A DNA stretch of 13,550 nucleotides, taken from the NCBI GenBank assembly GCA_903825095.1, contig CAIJZF010000304.1, positions 1-13,550 on the forward strand. Direction: 5' to 3'. The notes beneath the pieces were generated by a model. It saw only the letters and a list, made by a program, of their open reading frames with translations, made no database searches and had not been told where the DNA came from. Position 1 is the stretch's first letter. Each line of letters begins with the position of its first letter. This document shows positions 1 through 7,618 of the stretch, piece by piece. This DNA is from an uncultured Bacteroidota bacterium (lineage in GTDB: Bacteria > Bacteroidota > Bacteroidia > Chitinophagales > Chitinophagaceae). Position numbers and translations under genes: made by a program.

Positions 1-823
1 GGCCTTGCATCGGAGATTTAACAATACTGCCTAGTTCAATTTCATAGCTTAATGCTAGTTGCTTAATAATATCCTTAAAGCCGAAGGCCACACTGCCTAC
101 AAAATGAATAGGATGCAACCAAGCTTCATTCATTTTATTAATATGTGCGTAGAAAAAATCGTTTAAGCCATCTTCAATAATGTTTTCAATCATATAATGG
201 CCTCTATTCTCCACTAAAAATTCTGTGAAATTGGCAAGGTATCTATTAGGAGTGGCTTCTTTATAGACATTATTTAAAATTTCATCCTTAGAGGTAGCAA
301 ATTTCTTTTCAAACCTTGACATTAAATCCTCGTCAAAAGTTTTATACAAATAATATTGAATTACTTTTTTTCCTAAATAAGATCCACTGCCTTCATCCCC
401 TAATACATAACCAAGACCAGGACTATTTTTAGTAATTTTTTTACCATTATAAAAACCCGTATTAGAACCTGTGCCTAAAATACAGGCAACTCCTTTTGCA
501 TTTTGGCAGGTAGCTCTTGCAGCTGCTACTAAATCGGTTTGAATATCTAATTTCGCTTTGGTGAAAACAGCTTTCAATGCTTTTTTTAATTGTAACACGT
601 TTTGAGGATTACTTAAACCCGTGCCATAAAAATAAATAGCACCTACTGTGTCAAACTTTATTTTATTTTTAAAAGTTTTTGCAACCAGTGTTTGAATTTC
701 AGCAGCACTCAGAAAATAGGGGCTAATACCTACGCTTGTAAGCGTGGTTTTCTTATTGGACTGCACAATTGTCCATTGGCATTTGGTAGCACCGCTATCG
801 GCAATAATATAATTCTTCACCAT
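1..823 (-). CDS. BadF/BadG/BcrA/BcrD-family sugar kinase, N-acetylglucosamine kinase-like (3' end cut by window)
   Basis: This is probably a cytoplasmic ATP-dependent kinase of an amino sugar such as N-acetylglucosamine, from the ASKHA (actin/Hsp70/hexokinase) fold. The 274 visible residues begin at an ATG (821-823) and contain the phosphate-1 loop ADSGATK at residues 8-14. Asp97 in TDLVAAARA is a candidate catalytic base, the phosphate-2 loop GTGSNTG lies at 117-123, and GDEGSGSYLGKK starts at about 142. Family members I know are about 280-285 residues long, and the visible end (SPMQG) looks like their C-terminus, so only a few residues should be missing. It is divergent from the S41 protease across 63 bp. 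Specificity cannot be read from the motifs: glucosamine or other sugar kinases of the same clan remain possible. It may serve cell-wall or chitin sugar salvage, but no neighbouring gene supports this. Confidence 0.85.
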   Translation of the reverse strand, partial: MVKNYIIADSGATKCQWTIVQSNKKTTLTSVGISPYFLSAAEIQTLVAKTFKNKIKFDTVGAIYFYGTGLSNPQNVLQLKKALKAVFTKAKLDIQTDLVAAARATCQNAKGVACILGTGSNTGFYNGKKITKNSPGLGYVLGDEGSGSYLGKKVIQYYLYKTFDEDLMSRFEKKFATSKDEILNNVYKEATPNRYLANFTEFLVENRGHYMIENIIEDGLNDFFYAHINKMNEAWLHPIHFVGSVAFGFKDIIKQLALSYEIELGSIVKSPMQG

Positions 824-886
824 GGGTAATAATCTTGTGTGTGAAAATAGCCTTTTTAGTGTAATTTTAGCCCGAATAAAACAAGC

Positions 887-2458
887 ATGCAAGAAAAAAA
901 TAAATCAAATTGGTCTACCCCAGTTTTTTATGCCTTTTTGGTAATAATGGGTGTGGTAATAGGGGTATTTTTTAAAGGAAGTTTACCCTTAAGTGTTTTT
1001 AGATCAGGATCAAAGGATCCTATGCAAGAAATTTTGCAGTTAATTCAATCAAAGTATGTAGACAAGGTAGATACTGATAGCGCAAGTAGTCGTTTGGCTA
1101 ATTATTATCTATCTCAATTAGACCCTCATTCTGTGTATATACCCCCTTCTGATTTAGTAGAAGTAAACGAGCAATTGCAACCTAATTTTAAGGGTATAGG
1201 TATTGAATTTATGCAGTTTAGAGATAGCATTTTTGTTTCTTATGTTATGAAAGAAGGGCCTGCTGCAAAAGCTGGTATGCAAATTGGAGATATATTATTA
1301 AAAGCAGATGATACTGTTCAATTGTCTGGAAAAAAATGGGATGCAGAAGCCATTAGAAAAAAAATAAAAGGGCCTTCTAATACAAAAGTGAAATTATTAG
1401 TGGCAAGAGAGGGTAAGCCATTGACTATAACTGTTGCAAGAGATAATGTACCGGTTTCATCTGTAGATGCTTTTTATTTATTAAGTCCAACGGTGGGTTA
1501 TATAAGAATTAACAAATTTGCGGATAGAACCTATGAGGCATTTATGCAGGCCTTAGATTCTTTAGTGCAAAAAGGTATTAAATCATTGGTGATAGATTTA
1601 AGAGGCAATGGTGGCGGACTACTTTCTGAAGCGGTGGCCATTGCAGATGAAGTATTAAGTGGAAATAAATTAATTGTATATACAGAGGGTGTGAATTCTC
1701 CTAGGGTTGATTATTATAGTAAAAGAGAGGGTTTATTTGAACAAGGCCCCTTAACTATTTTAATGGATGAAACTTCTGCATCGGCAAGTGAAGTATTGGC
1801 GGGGGCTTTGCAAGATTGGGACCGCGCTACTATTGTGGGTCAACGTTCATTTGGCAAAGGCTTGGTGCAACAACAATATAATTTATCGAATGGGGGTGCT
1901 CTTCGTTTAACCACTGCAAAATATTATACGCCACTAGGTAGAAATATTCAACGCCCTTATGAAAAAGGGAAGCAGGCCTATGAAAATGATTTTATCAGTA
2001 GAATGCATGATGATGCTATGGGTATAAAGGATTCAAGTTATAAAGGAGAAAAGTATAAGACGCCTAAGGGTCATATTGTGTATGGAGGCGGTGGTATTTA
2101 TCCAGATAAATGGGTGAGTGAAAAAAATGTATTCATGGATACCAGCTTTGCAGTATTATGGGAGAAAAGTTTATTGAACGATTTTGTATTTCAGTGGTAT
2201 TTGAAAAATAAAGCAGCAATGAATAGCATTGTAAGCCCCACTGAATTTTTAAAGCAATATCAGGGCTATGATTATTGGAAAGCCTTAAATGAATTTGCTA
2301 ATAGCGAGCAAAAGCAATCATTAAAAGCCATCGAAAAAAATAAGGTATTAGTTCAAAGACAAATTTTGGCCTTGGTGGCTAGAACAAAATGGTATAAGCA
2401 AGGGTATTATGAAGTACAGAATAGCTTGGATCCGCTTTTTGCTACCATGCTTCCCTAG
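887..2458 (+). CDS. S41 family C-terminal processing peptidase (CtpA/Prc-like)
   Basis: A predicted envelope serine protease that degrades or trims proteins from their C-terminus. The 523-residue product has an N-terminal signal anchor (hydrophobic residues about 13-29) and then a helical region. A PDZ domain spans about 100-185 (FKGIGIEF, then GPAAKAGMQIGDILL), and the S41 catalytic core spans about 195-360. The catalytic dyad is visible: Ser299 within TSASASE and Lys324 within SFGKG, 25 residues apart as in E. coli Prc. Gln328 sits at the third triad position known from CtpB. VIDLRGNGGG at 235-244 is the usual substrate or oxyanion-side motif. About 150 residues follow the core and lack a motif I recognise. 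The ATG start gives a sensible signal anchor. It precedes the cco genes but is separated by 93 bp and probably transcribed independently. Confidence 0.93.
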   Translation: MQEKNKSNWSTPVFYAFLVIMGVVIGVFFKGSLPLSVFRSGSKDPMQEILQLIQSKYVDKVDTDSASSRLANYYLSQLDPHSVYIPPSDLVEVNEQLQPNFKGIGIEFMQFRDSIFVSYVMKEGPAAKAGMQIGDILLKADDTVQLSGKKWDAEAIRKKIKGPSNTKVKLLVAREGKPLTITVARDNVPVSSVDAFYLLSPTVGYIRINKFADRTYEAFMQALDSLVQKGIKSLVIDLRGNGGGLLSEAVAIADEVLSGNKLIVYTEGVNSPRVDYYSKREGLFEQGPLTILMDETSASASEVLAGALQDWDRATIVGQRSFGKGLVQQQYNLSNGGALRLTTAKYYTPLGRNIQRPYEKGKQAYENDFISRMHDDAMGIKDSSYKGEKYKTPKGHIVYGGGGIYPDKWVSEKNVFMDTSFAVLWEKSLLNDFVFQWYLKNKAAMNSIVSPTEFLKQYQGYDYWKALNEFANSEQKQSLKAIEKNKVLVQRQILALVARTKWYKQGYYEVQNSLDPLFATMLP

Positions 2459-2474
2459 GCTTCTTTATATAAAT

Positions 2475-2488
2475 ATGATTTTAATCAT
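2475..2488. promoter_or_regulatory. Candidate Fnr/Crp-type operator upstream of ccoI
   Basis: ATGATTTTAATCAT is a dyad with 5-bp arms and a 4-bp centre. It contains the full inner core TGAT-N4-ATCA of the E. coli Fnr consensus TTGAT-N4-ATCAA and differs only at the outermost bases. It lies 17 bp after the protease stop and 63 bp before the ccoI ATG. No TAnnTTTG -7 element is convincing at the matching distance; the nearest is CATTTTTG at 2533-2540. A run of seven T follows directly (2488-2494), so a weak intrinsic terminator for the protease gene is an alternative reading. The stem is only 5 bp and AT-rich, which argues against a strong terminator. Confidence 0.4.
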
Positions 2489-2551
2489 TTTTTTGACTGA
2501 CTAGGCTCATTGAGGGCTTAGGCATATTTAGGCATTTTTGTGCTACAAATT

Positions 2552-4951
2552 ATGTCTATAGCCTGTTATCATTGTGGTGCCGATTGTTTTGATACTATTT
2601 TAGTAGAAGATAAACATTTCTGTTGCGAAGGTTGCAAGATGGTGTTTAAGCTATTAGATGAAAATGGTTTATGCCAATACTATGATTTGTCTGATATGCC
2701 TGGGCTTACTGCGAAGGGGCATTTTGTTTCTGAAAAATATAATTATTTAGACAATGCAGCTATCAGCGAGCAGCTTATTCAATTCAAACTAGGGGAGCAA
2801 GCGCATCTGGTATTTTATTTACCTCAAATACATTGTGTGAGCTGTGTATGGCTTTTGGAAAATTTACATAAAATAAATCCGGGCATAATTCAGTCCAAAA
2901 CACATTTTGAAAAAAAGGAAATTAAAATTGTTTTTAATACTTCCCTTATTTCATTAAAGCAAGTAGTTCAGTTATTGGCCTTTGTGGGCTATGAACCTGT
3001 GATTCATTTGGGAGGCAATGACTGGTTAAAGAAAAAGAAGGTCAATAAAAAGCAGTTGTATAAAATTGGTATTGCAGGTTTTTGCTTTAGCAATATTATG
3101 ATGCTCAGTTTTCCAGAGTATTTATCCAATGATGTTTTAGAGTTAGGCTCATTAAGGCATTTTTTTGTGTACATTAATTTATTATTATCCCTGCCTGTGC
3201 TTTTTTATAGTGCCAGTGGTTTTTTTATTGCTGCTTATACAGGCCTTAGACAAAAATGGTTAAATATAGATGCACCTATTGCACTCGCTATTCTTGTTAC
3301 TTTTAGTAGAAGTGTTTATGAAATACTTAGTCAAACAGGGGCGGGCTATTTAGATAGTATGAGTGGTATCGTTTTTTTTATGCTCATTGGAAGATGGTTT
3401 CAGGATAAGTCTTATGATTCTTTTGCCTTTGATAGAGATTATAATTCTTTTTTTCCTTTAGGCGTTACTGTATTAGAAGAAGGTAAGGAAGTCAATAAAG
3501 CGCTTTCTTCACTTCTTAAAGGTGAAATGGTTTTATTAAGAACTGATGAAATGATTCCAGCCGATGCTGTTTTACGAACTGATGGCGCCTTTATTGATTA
3601 TAGTTTTGTAACAGGGGAGAATGCGCCCATTGCAGTGGCCATAGGACAAATGGTGTATGCGGGAGGCATTCAAAAAGGAAGGTCTATTCAATTGGAAGTT
3701 TTAAAACCAGTGGGTCAAAGTTATATTACAGAACTATGGAATAGTCCTGTTTTGAAGACAGAGAAAAATATAGAAAAATCCTTTGTGCATCCATGGAGTC
3801 AATACTTTACCATTATACTTTTTCTTATTGCTATTACCAGTGGAATTTATTGGAGTATATATGATAGTCATAAAATTTTACCTGCCGTTACTGCCGTATT
3901 AATTGTGGCCTGTCCTTGTTCCTTACTGCTTACAGTGAGTTTTACTTATGGTAATGTATTAAGATGGTTAGGTAGGGGTAAGCTTTATTGCAAAAATGCA
4001 TCTGTTATAGAGGCTATGCATAAAATTGATACTATTGTCTTTGATAAAACAGGAACCCTTACCAATCATGATGACACGCACTTAGAATATACGGGGACAG
4101 CTTTAACTATAAAAGAAATGGTAGCAGTCAAATCGGTTACCAGAGAGTCCTTGCATCCGCTTAGTAAAATGATTACTCAATTTTTACTTTTACAAGTGTC
4201 GGATCTTGTCGAATTTCAACAAATTGAAAACTTTATAGGCAAGGGCACTAAGGCCTACTGTGATGGCTTTGAGATAATCATAGGCTCTTCTTCTTTTTTA
4301 AAGTCTTTTGGAATAGTCATAGAGGAGAAAGTAGAAGGGTCATTGGTATATCTTGCCATGCAGGGAGTGTATAAAGGTGTTTTTAAAATTAATCATAGCT
4401 ATAGAAAAGGGATTGAACCCATGATATTGGAATTAAAGGCGAAGGGATATGAATTGCATTTATTAAGTGGGGATCATCCTACAGAGAAAAAGCATTTGGT
4501 TCAACTATTAGGCAACGAAATACCTATCTTATTTGAACAAAGCCCAGCCGACAAATTAAATTATATAGAGGCACTACAAAATAAAGGACATCGTGTGATG
4601 ATGGTAGGAGATGGCTTGAATGATGCAGGGGCAATTCAAAAATCAAATTTGGGTATTGCAGTTACCGATCAAACGCATTTATTTACGCCAGCCAGTGACG
4701 CCATTTTAGAAGGTGGTCAAATGTATAATTTGAAAAATTTAATTGACTATGCTAAAAAGGCAAAACTCATCATCGTAATCATTTTCATTTTATCTATTTT
4801 ATACAATATTATTGGTATGTATTTTGCCACTAGTGCTAGGTTATCACCCATGGTGGCAGCAATTCTAATGCCTATTAGCTCTATTAGCATTGTAGCGCTA
4901 TCTGCACTTCTATCTTACTTGTTTTCAAGCAAGCTTAGAGCATATAACTGA
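2552..4951 (+). CDS. ccoI: Copper-translocating P1B-type ATPase for cbb3 oxidase (CcoI/FixI)
   Basis: An inner-membrane copper ATPase expected to supply copper for the CuB centre of the cbb3 oxidase. The chosen ATG gives 799 residues. The N-terminus is a Cys-rich metal-binding domain: C5, C8, C12 and FCCEGC at 23-28. A heavy-metal-associated domain follows with C95-VS-C98. The core shows the TGE actuator motif (354-356), the membrane CPC metal site (C454-P455-C456), the phosphorylated Asp498 in DKTGT, HP at 535-536 and GDGLND at 686-691. Hydrophobic segments fit the usual eight-helix layout. A GTG at 2540 would add four residues, but the ATG lets the protein begin just before the first Cys, as in relatives. 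Its place directly before ccoS and ccoNO makes CcoI far more likely than a detoxifying CopA. Its stop codon overlaps an 18-bp palindrome. Confidence 0.93.
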   Translation: MSIACYHCGADCFDTILVEDKHFCCEGCKMVFKLLDENGLCQYYDLSDMPGLTAKGHFVSEKYNYLDNAAISEQLIQFKLGEQAHLVFYLPQIHCVSCVWLLENLHKINPGIIQSKTHFEKKEIKIVFNTSLISLKQVVQLLAFVGYEPVIHLGGNDWLKKKKVNKKQLYKIGIAGFCFSNIMMLSFPEYLSNDVLELGSLRHFFVYINLLLSLPVLFYSASGFFIAAYTGLRQKWLNIDAPIALAILVTFSRSVYEILSQTGAGYLDSMSGIVFFMLIGRWFQDKSYDSFAFDRDYNSFFPLGVTVLEEGKEVNKALSSLLKGEMVLLRTDEMIPADAVLRTDGAFIDYSFVTGENAPIAVAIGQMVYAGGIQKGRSIQLEVLKPVGQSYITELWNSPVLKTEKNIEKSFVHPWSQYFTIILFLIAITSGIYWSIYDSHKILPAVTAVLIVACPCSLLLTVSFTYGNVLRWLGRGKLYCKNASVIEAMHKIDTIVFDKTGTLTNHDDTHLEYTGTALTIKEMVAVKSVTRESLHPLSKMITQFLLLQVSDLVEFQQIENFIGKGTKAYCDGFEIIIGSSSFLKSFGIVIEEKVEGSLVYLAMQGVYKGVFKINHSYRKGIEPMILELKAKGYELHLLSGDHPTEKKHLVQLLGNEIPILFEQSPADKLNYIEALQNKGHRVMMVGDGLNDAGAIQKSNLGIAVTDQTHLFTPASDAILEGGQMYNLKNLIDYAKKAKLIIVIIFILSILYNIIGMYFATSARLSPMVAAILMPISSISIVALSALLSYLFSSKLRAYN

Positions 4952-4963
4952 TATATATCAGTT
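4946..4963. repeat. 18-bp perfect palindrome across the ccoI stop codon
   Basis: AACTGATATATATCAGTT is fully self-complementary and includes the ccoI stop TGA at 4949-4951. Its core CTGAT-N4-ATCAG differs from the Fnr consensus by one base per half site. It could be a second operator copy 21 bp upstream of the TTGAC site (centre to centre about 22 bp), or a weak hairpin at the 3' end of the ccoI message. No T-run follows, so it is not a typical intrinsic terminator. Confidence 0.45.
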
Positions 4964-4969
4964 CCAAAT

Positions 4970-4983
4970 TTGACCTATGTCAT
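4970..4983. promoter_or_regulatory. Candidate Fnr/Crp-family activator site upstream of ccoS
   Basis: TTGACCTATGTCAT matches the family dyad TTGAC-N4-GTCAA at 9 of 10 arm positions. Its centre is at 4976.5. If the -7 element at 5006-5013 is real, transcription should start near 5018-5020, which puts the site centre at about -42. That is the class II activator position known for Crp and Fnr. The binding protein is not shown by the sequence; the receiver-Crp protein at 11868-12929 is the obvious local candidate. Confidence 0.5.
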
Positions 4984-5005
4984 TAGCCAATTTGGGCTTT
5001 CCCGA

Positions 5006-5013
5006 TAGATTTG
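5006..5013 (+). promoter_or_regulatory. Candidate Bacteroidota -7 promoter element for ccoS-ccoNO
   Basis: TAGATTTG is a perfect match to the Bacteroidota sigma consensus TAnnTTTG, 16 bp before the ccoS ATG. No TTTG sits at the expected -33 distance (that region reads ATTAG). A missing -33 box together with an activator dyad near -42 is what an activator-dependent promoter would look like. The predicted leader would be only about 10-12 nt long. Confidence 0.45.
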
Positions 5014-5029
5014 TCGGAAATATATTCTT

Positions 5030-5218
5030 ATGTCTGTATTCATATTATTAATTGTAGTGAGTGTTTTTGTAGCAGGTGGCTTTTTGCTGGCTTTTTTATG
5101 GTCGGTGAAAACAGGACAAATGGATGACGACTACACACCTTCCGTTAGAATTTTATTTGAGGATAGTATTAAGGTGGATCAAAAAGAAGAGCTAGAAGTT
5201 TTACCCTCGTCGAAATAG
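5030..5218 (+). CDS. ccoS: cbb3-type cytochrome oxidase assembly protein CcoS
   Basis: A small inner-membrane protein needed in other bacteria for insertion of cofactors into the cbb3 oxidase. The 62 residues comprise one membrane helix at about 3-24, then the family signature: a short basic turn (WSVKTGQ), an acidic patch MDDDYTP (about 31-37) and RILFED (about 40-45). The usual family length is about 45-70 residues. It lies 78 bp after ccoI and 72 bp before ccoNO, the usual Bacteroidota order. The start is supported by the candidate promoter just upstream. Confidence 0.92.
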   Translation: MSVFILLIVVSVFVAGGFLLAFLWSVKTGQMDDDYTPSVRILFEDSIKVDQKEELEVLPSSK

Positions 5219-5290
5219 CATCAAAATAGTTTCAAACTAAATATATATAAAGTTTACTATCAAACATCATTCATCATTTAAATTAAACTT

Positions 5291-7408
5291 ATGCAAGTAG
5301 AAAGTTTTCAGTATGACAATAAAACGGTAAGGAATTTTGCCATTGCCACTATCATTTGGGGGGTTGTTGGAATGACAGTAGGCTTATGGATTGCCTTGCA
5401 GTTGGTTTTTCCCACTGTATTAAACTTACAGCCTTATTTTAATTTTGGTCGTATTAGACCACTGCATACCAATGCAGTCATTTTTGCATTTGTGGGTAAT
5501 GCTATGTTTATGGGAATTTATTATTCCTTGCAGCGTTTGTTAAAGGCAAGAATGTTCAGTGATGTGCTAAGTACCATTCATTTTTGGGGATGGCAACTTA
5601 TTATAGTTGCAGCAGCTATTACTTTGCCTTTGGGGTTTTCTACCGCAAAAGAATATGCAGAATTAGAGTGGCCTATTGATATTGCCATTACTTTAATTTG
5701 GGTGGTTTTTGGTTTTAATATGTTTGCCACCATTATTAAAAGAAGAGAGCGTCATTTATATGTAGCTGTTTGGTTTTATATAGCCACTTTTGTTACAGTG
5801 GCGGTTTTACATTTAGTAAATTCATTTGAACTGCCAGTGACTTTGTTTAAAAGTTATAGTTGGTATGCTGGAGTACAAGACGCCTTAGTACAGTGGTGGT
5901 ATGGTCATAATGCAGTGGCCTTTTTCTTAACCACTCCTTTTTTAGGTTTGATGTATTATTTCTTACCGAAGGCTGCTAACCGTCCGGTGTTTTCTTATAA
6001 ATTATCTATTATACATTTTTGGGCTTTAATATTTTTATACATCTGGGCAGGCCCGCATCATTTATTATATACAGCACTTCCAAACTGGGCACAAAGCCTA
6101 GGCATTGTATTTAGTTTCATGTTAATATTCCCAAGTTGGGGTGGTATGATTAATGGTTTATTAACCCTGCGCGGTGCATGGGATAAAGTAAGAGAGGATG
6201 TGATTTTGAAATTTATGGTGGTGGCGGTAACGGCTTATGGTATGTCTACTTTTGAAGGACCTATGTTATCTCTAAAGAGCATTAACGCGGTGGCGCATTT
6301 CTCTGATTGGATTATTGCGCACGTGCATATTGGAGGGTTGGGTTGGAATGGCATGCTTACGTTTGGAATATTGTATTGGTTAATTCCTAGAATTTATAAA
6401 ACAGAATTGTATTCAAAGAAATTAGCGAACATACATTTCTGGTTAGCTACTTTAGGTATTTTATTTTATGCCATACCTATGTATTGGGCAGGTTTTCAAC
6501 AAGTAGCTATGTGGAAACAGTTTACACCTAGTGGCCAATTAAAGTATCAATTTTTAGAAACCGTTACCTATATGGCTCCTTTTTATGCAATGAGAGCGCT
6601 TGGGGGATCGCTTTATTTGACGGGAGCTATTATAGGAATGGTGAATTATTTTAAAACCATTGGTCAAGGTACACTACATGCCAATGAAGATGCACAAGCA
6701 CCTGCTTTGGAAAAAGAATATACCCAACATGCTGGAGAGCATTGGCACCGTTGGATAGAAAGAAGACCCACTCCCTTTTTATTATTGTCTTTGATAGTTA
6801 TTTTAATAGGGGGCTTAGTTGAATTAGTACCTACTTTTTTAGTGAAATCGAATATTCCTACTATTTCAAGTGTAAAGCCTTACACGCCTTTAGAATTACA
6901 AGGAAGAGATATTTACACAAGAGAGGGTTGTTATACCTGTCACTCTCAAATGATACGTCCGTTTAGAAGTGAAACAGAACGTTATGGAGAGTATAGTAAA
7001 GCAGGCGAGTTTGTCTATGACCATCCATTTCAATGGGGTAGTAAAAGAACTGGACCAGATTTAGCTAGGGAAGGTTCGGGTAATTTGAAAAAATCAAATA
7101 CCTGGCATTATAATCACTTTGAAGAACCAAATTCTATTTCAACAGGTTCCGTCATGCCTTCCTATTCTTTTTTAATTGATGATAATATAGATACAGCCAG
7201 CACGCCTTTAAAAATAAATGCGATGCGCACTTTAGGGGTACCCTATGCAGCAGATTATGCAAGTAAGGCGAATCAAGATTTAATGATTCAGGCAAAAACT
7301 ATTTCAGCTGATTTGGAAAAAGACGGCATTAAGGTTGCACCGAATAAAGAAATCATTGCCTTGATTGCTTATATACAAAGACTAGGCACAGATATCAATA
7401 AAAAATAA
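5291..7408 (+). CDS. ccoNO: cbb3-type cytochrome c oxidase, fused subunits I and II (CcoN-CcoO)
   Basis: The catalytic subunit of a proton-pumping oxidase that reduces oxygen with high affinity, fused to its membrane-anchored monohaem cytochrome c. In the CcoN part (about 1-465) all expected metal ligands are present and shifted by one from the Pseudomonas stutzeri numbering. They are His59 and His346 for low-spin haem b, His344 for haem b3, and His206, His256 and His257 for CuB, with Tyr250 as the cross-linked Tyr. A linker of about 30 residues leads to the CcoO membrane helix (about 493-515). The single haem c motif is C547-YT-C550-H551, with Met622 in GSVMPSY as the likely axial ligand. 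Fusion into 705 residues is typical of Bacteroidota, whereas Proteobacteria keep two genes. The frame is continuous with no sign of a sequencing join. ccoQ follows 19 bp later. Confidence 0.96.
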   Translation: MQVESFQYDNKTVRNFAIATIIWGVVGMTVGLWIALQLVFPTVLNLQPYFNFGRIRPLHTNAVIFAFVGNAMFMGIYYSLQRLLKARMFSDVLSTIHFWGWQLIIVAAAITLPLGFSTAKEYAELEWPIDIAITLIWVVFGFNMFATIIKRRERHLYVAVWFYIATFVTVAVLHLVNSFELPVTLFKSYSWYAGVQDALVQWWYGHNAVAFFLTTPFLGLMYYFLPKAANRPVFSYKLSIIHFWALIFLYIWAGPHHLLYTALPNWAQSLGIVFSFMLIFPSWGGMINGLLTLRGAWDKVREDVILKFMVVAVTAYGMSTFEGPMLSLKSINAVAHFSDWIIAHVHIGGLGWNGMLTFGILYWLIPRIYKTELYSKKLANIHFWLATLGILFYAIPMYWAGFQQVAMWKQFTPSGQLKYQFLETVTYMAPFYAMRALGGSLYLTGAIIGMVNYFKTIGQGTLHANEDAQAPALEKEYTQHAGEHWHRWIERRPTPFLLLSLIVILIGGLVELVPTFLVKSNIPTISSVKPYTPLELQGRDIYTREGCYTCHSQMIRPFRSETERYGEYSKAGEFVYDHPFQWGSKRTGPDLAREGSGNLKKSNTWHYNHFEEPNSISTGSVMPSYSFLIDDNIDTASTPLKINAMRTLGVPYAADYASKANQDLMIQAKTISADLEKDGIKVAPNKEIIALIAYIQRLGTDINKK

Positions 7409-7427
7409 ACAAGTAAAATTAAGCAAT

Positions 7428-7595
7428 ATGTACAGTTTTATAAAAAAGTATACCGAAACCATGCAGGATCAAAATATTTATCCGCTTTTTTCACTTTTAG
7501 TTTTTGTTGCATTTTTTATTGCAGTGTTATGGTATGTTAAAGTGCTTGACAAAAATGAAGTGGAAGAAATTAAAAATTTACCATTAGAACAATAA
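7428..7595 (+). CDS. ccoQ: CcoQ-like small membrane subunit of cbb3 oxidase
   Basis: A 55-residue ORF, ATG at 7428 and TAA at 7593-7595, between ccoNO (19-bp gap) and ccoP (23-bp gap). It has a short N-terminal stretch with IYPLFSLL, one membrane helix at about 18-38 ending in LWYVK, and an acidic tail with NEVEEIKNLPLEQ. Size, topology and position match CcoQ/FixQ, a helper subunit that stabilises the assembled oxidase. Sequence similarity in this family is low, so the call rests mainly on position and topology. Confidence 0.85.
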   Translation: MYSFIKKYTETMQDQNIYPLFSLLVFVAFFIAVLWYVKVLDKNEVEEIKNLPLEQ

Positions 7596-7618
7596 TATAT
7601 CATCTAAAAACATTTCTT

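Noticed and set aside
824..886. Divergent promoters between the sugar kinase and the S41 protease
   Set aside because: Promoters should be here, but no TTTG/TAnnTTTG pair with proper spacing was found on either strand. TAATTTTA at 862-869 is the best fragment and is too weak to call.
2540..2551. GTG start for ccoI four codons upstream of the ATG
   Set aside because: The ATG at 2552 begins just before the first metal-binding Cys and needs no rare start codon. The upstream option cannot be excluded.
5227..5239. Inverted repeat TAGTTTCAAACTA upstream of ccoNO as operator or hairpin
   Set aside because: Six-bp arms with a one-base centre cannot form a good hairpin and do not match the Fnr/Crp spacing. 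In AT-rich DNA this is likely chance.
5240..5265. Fnr half site (ATCAA) before ccoNO
   Set aside because: The opposite half matches only 2 of 5 bases, so there is no dyad.
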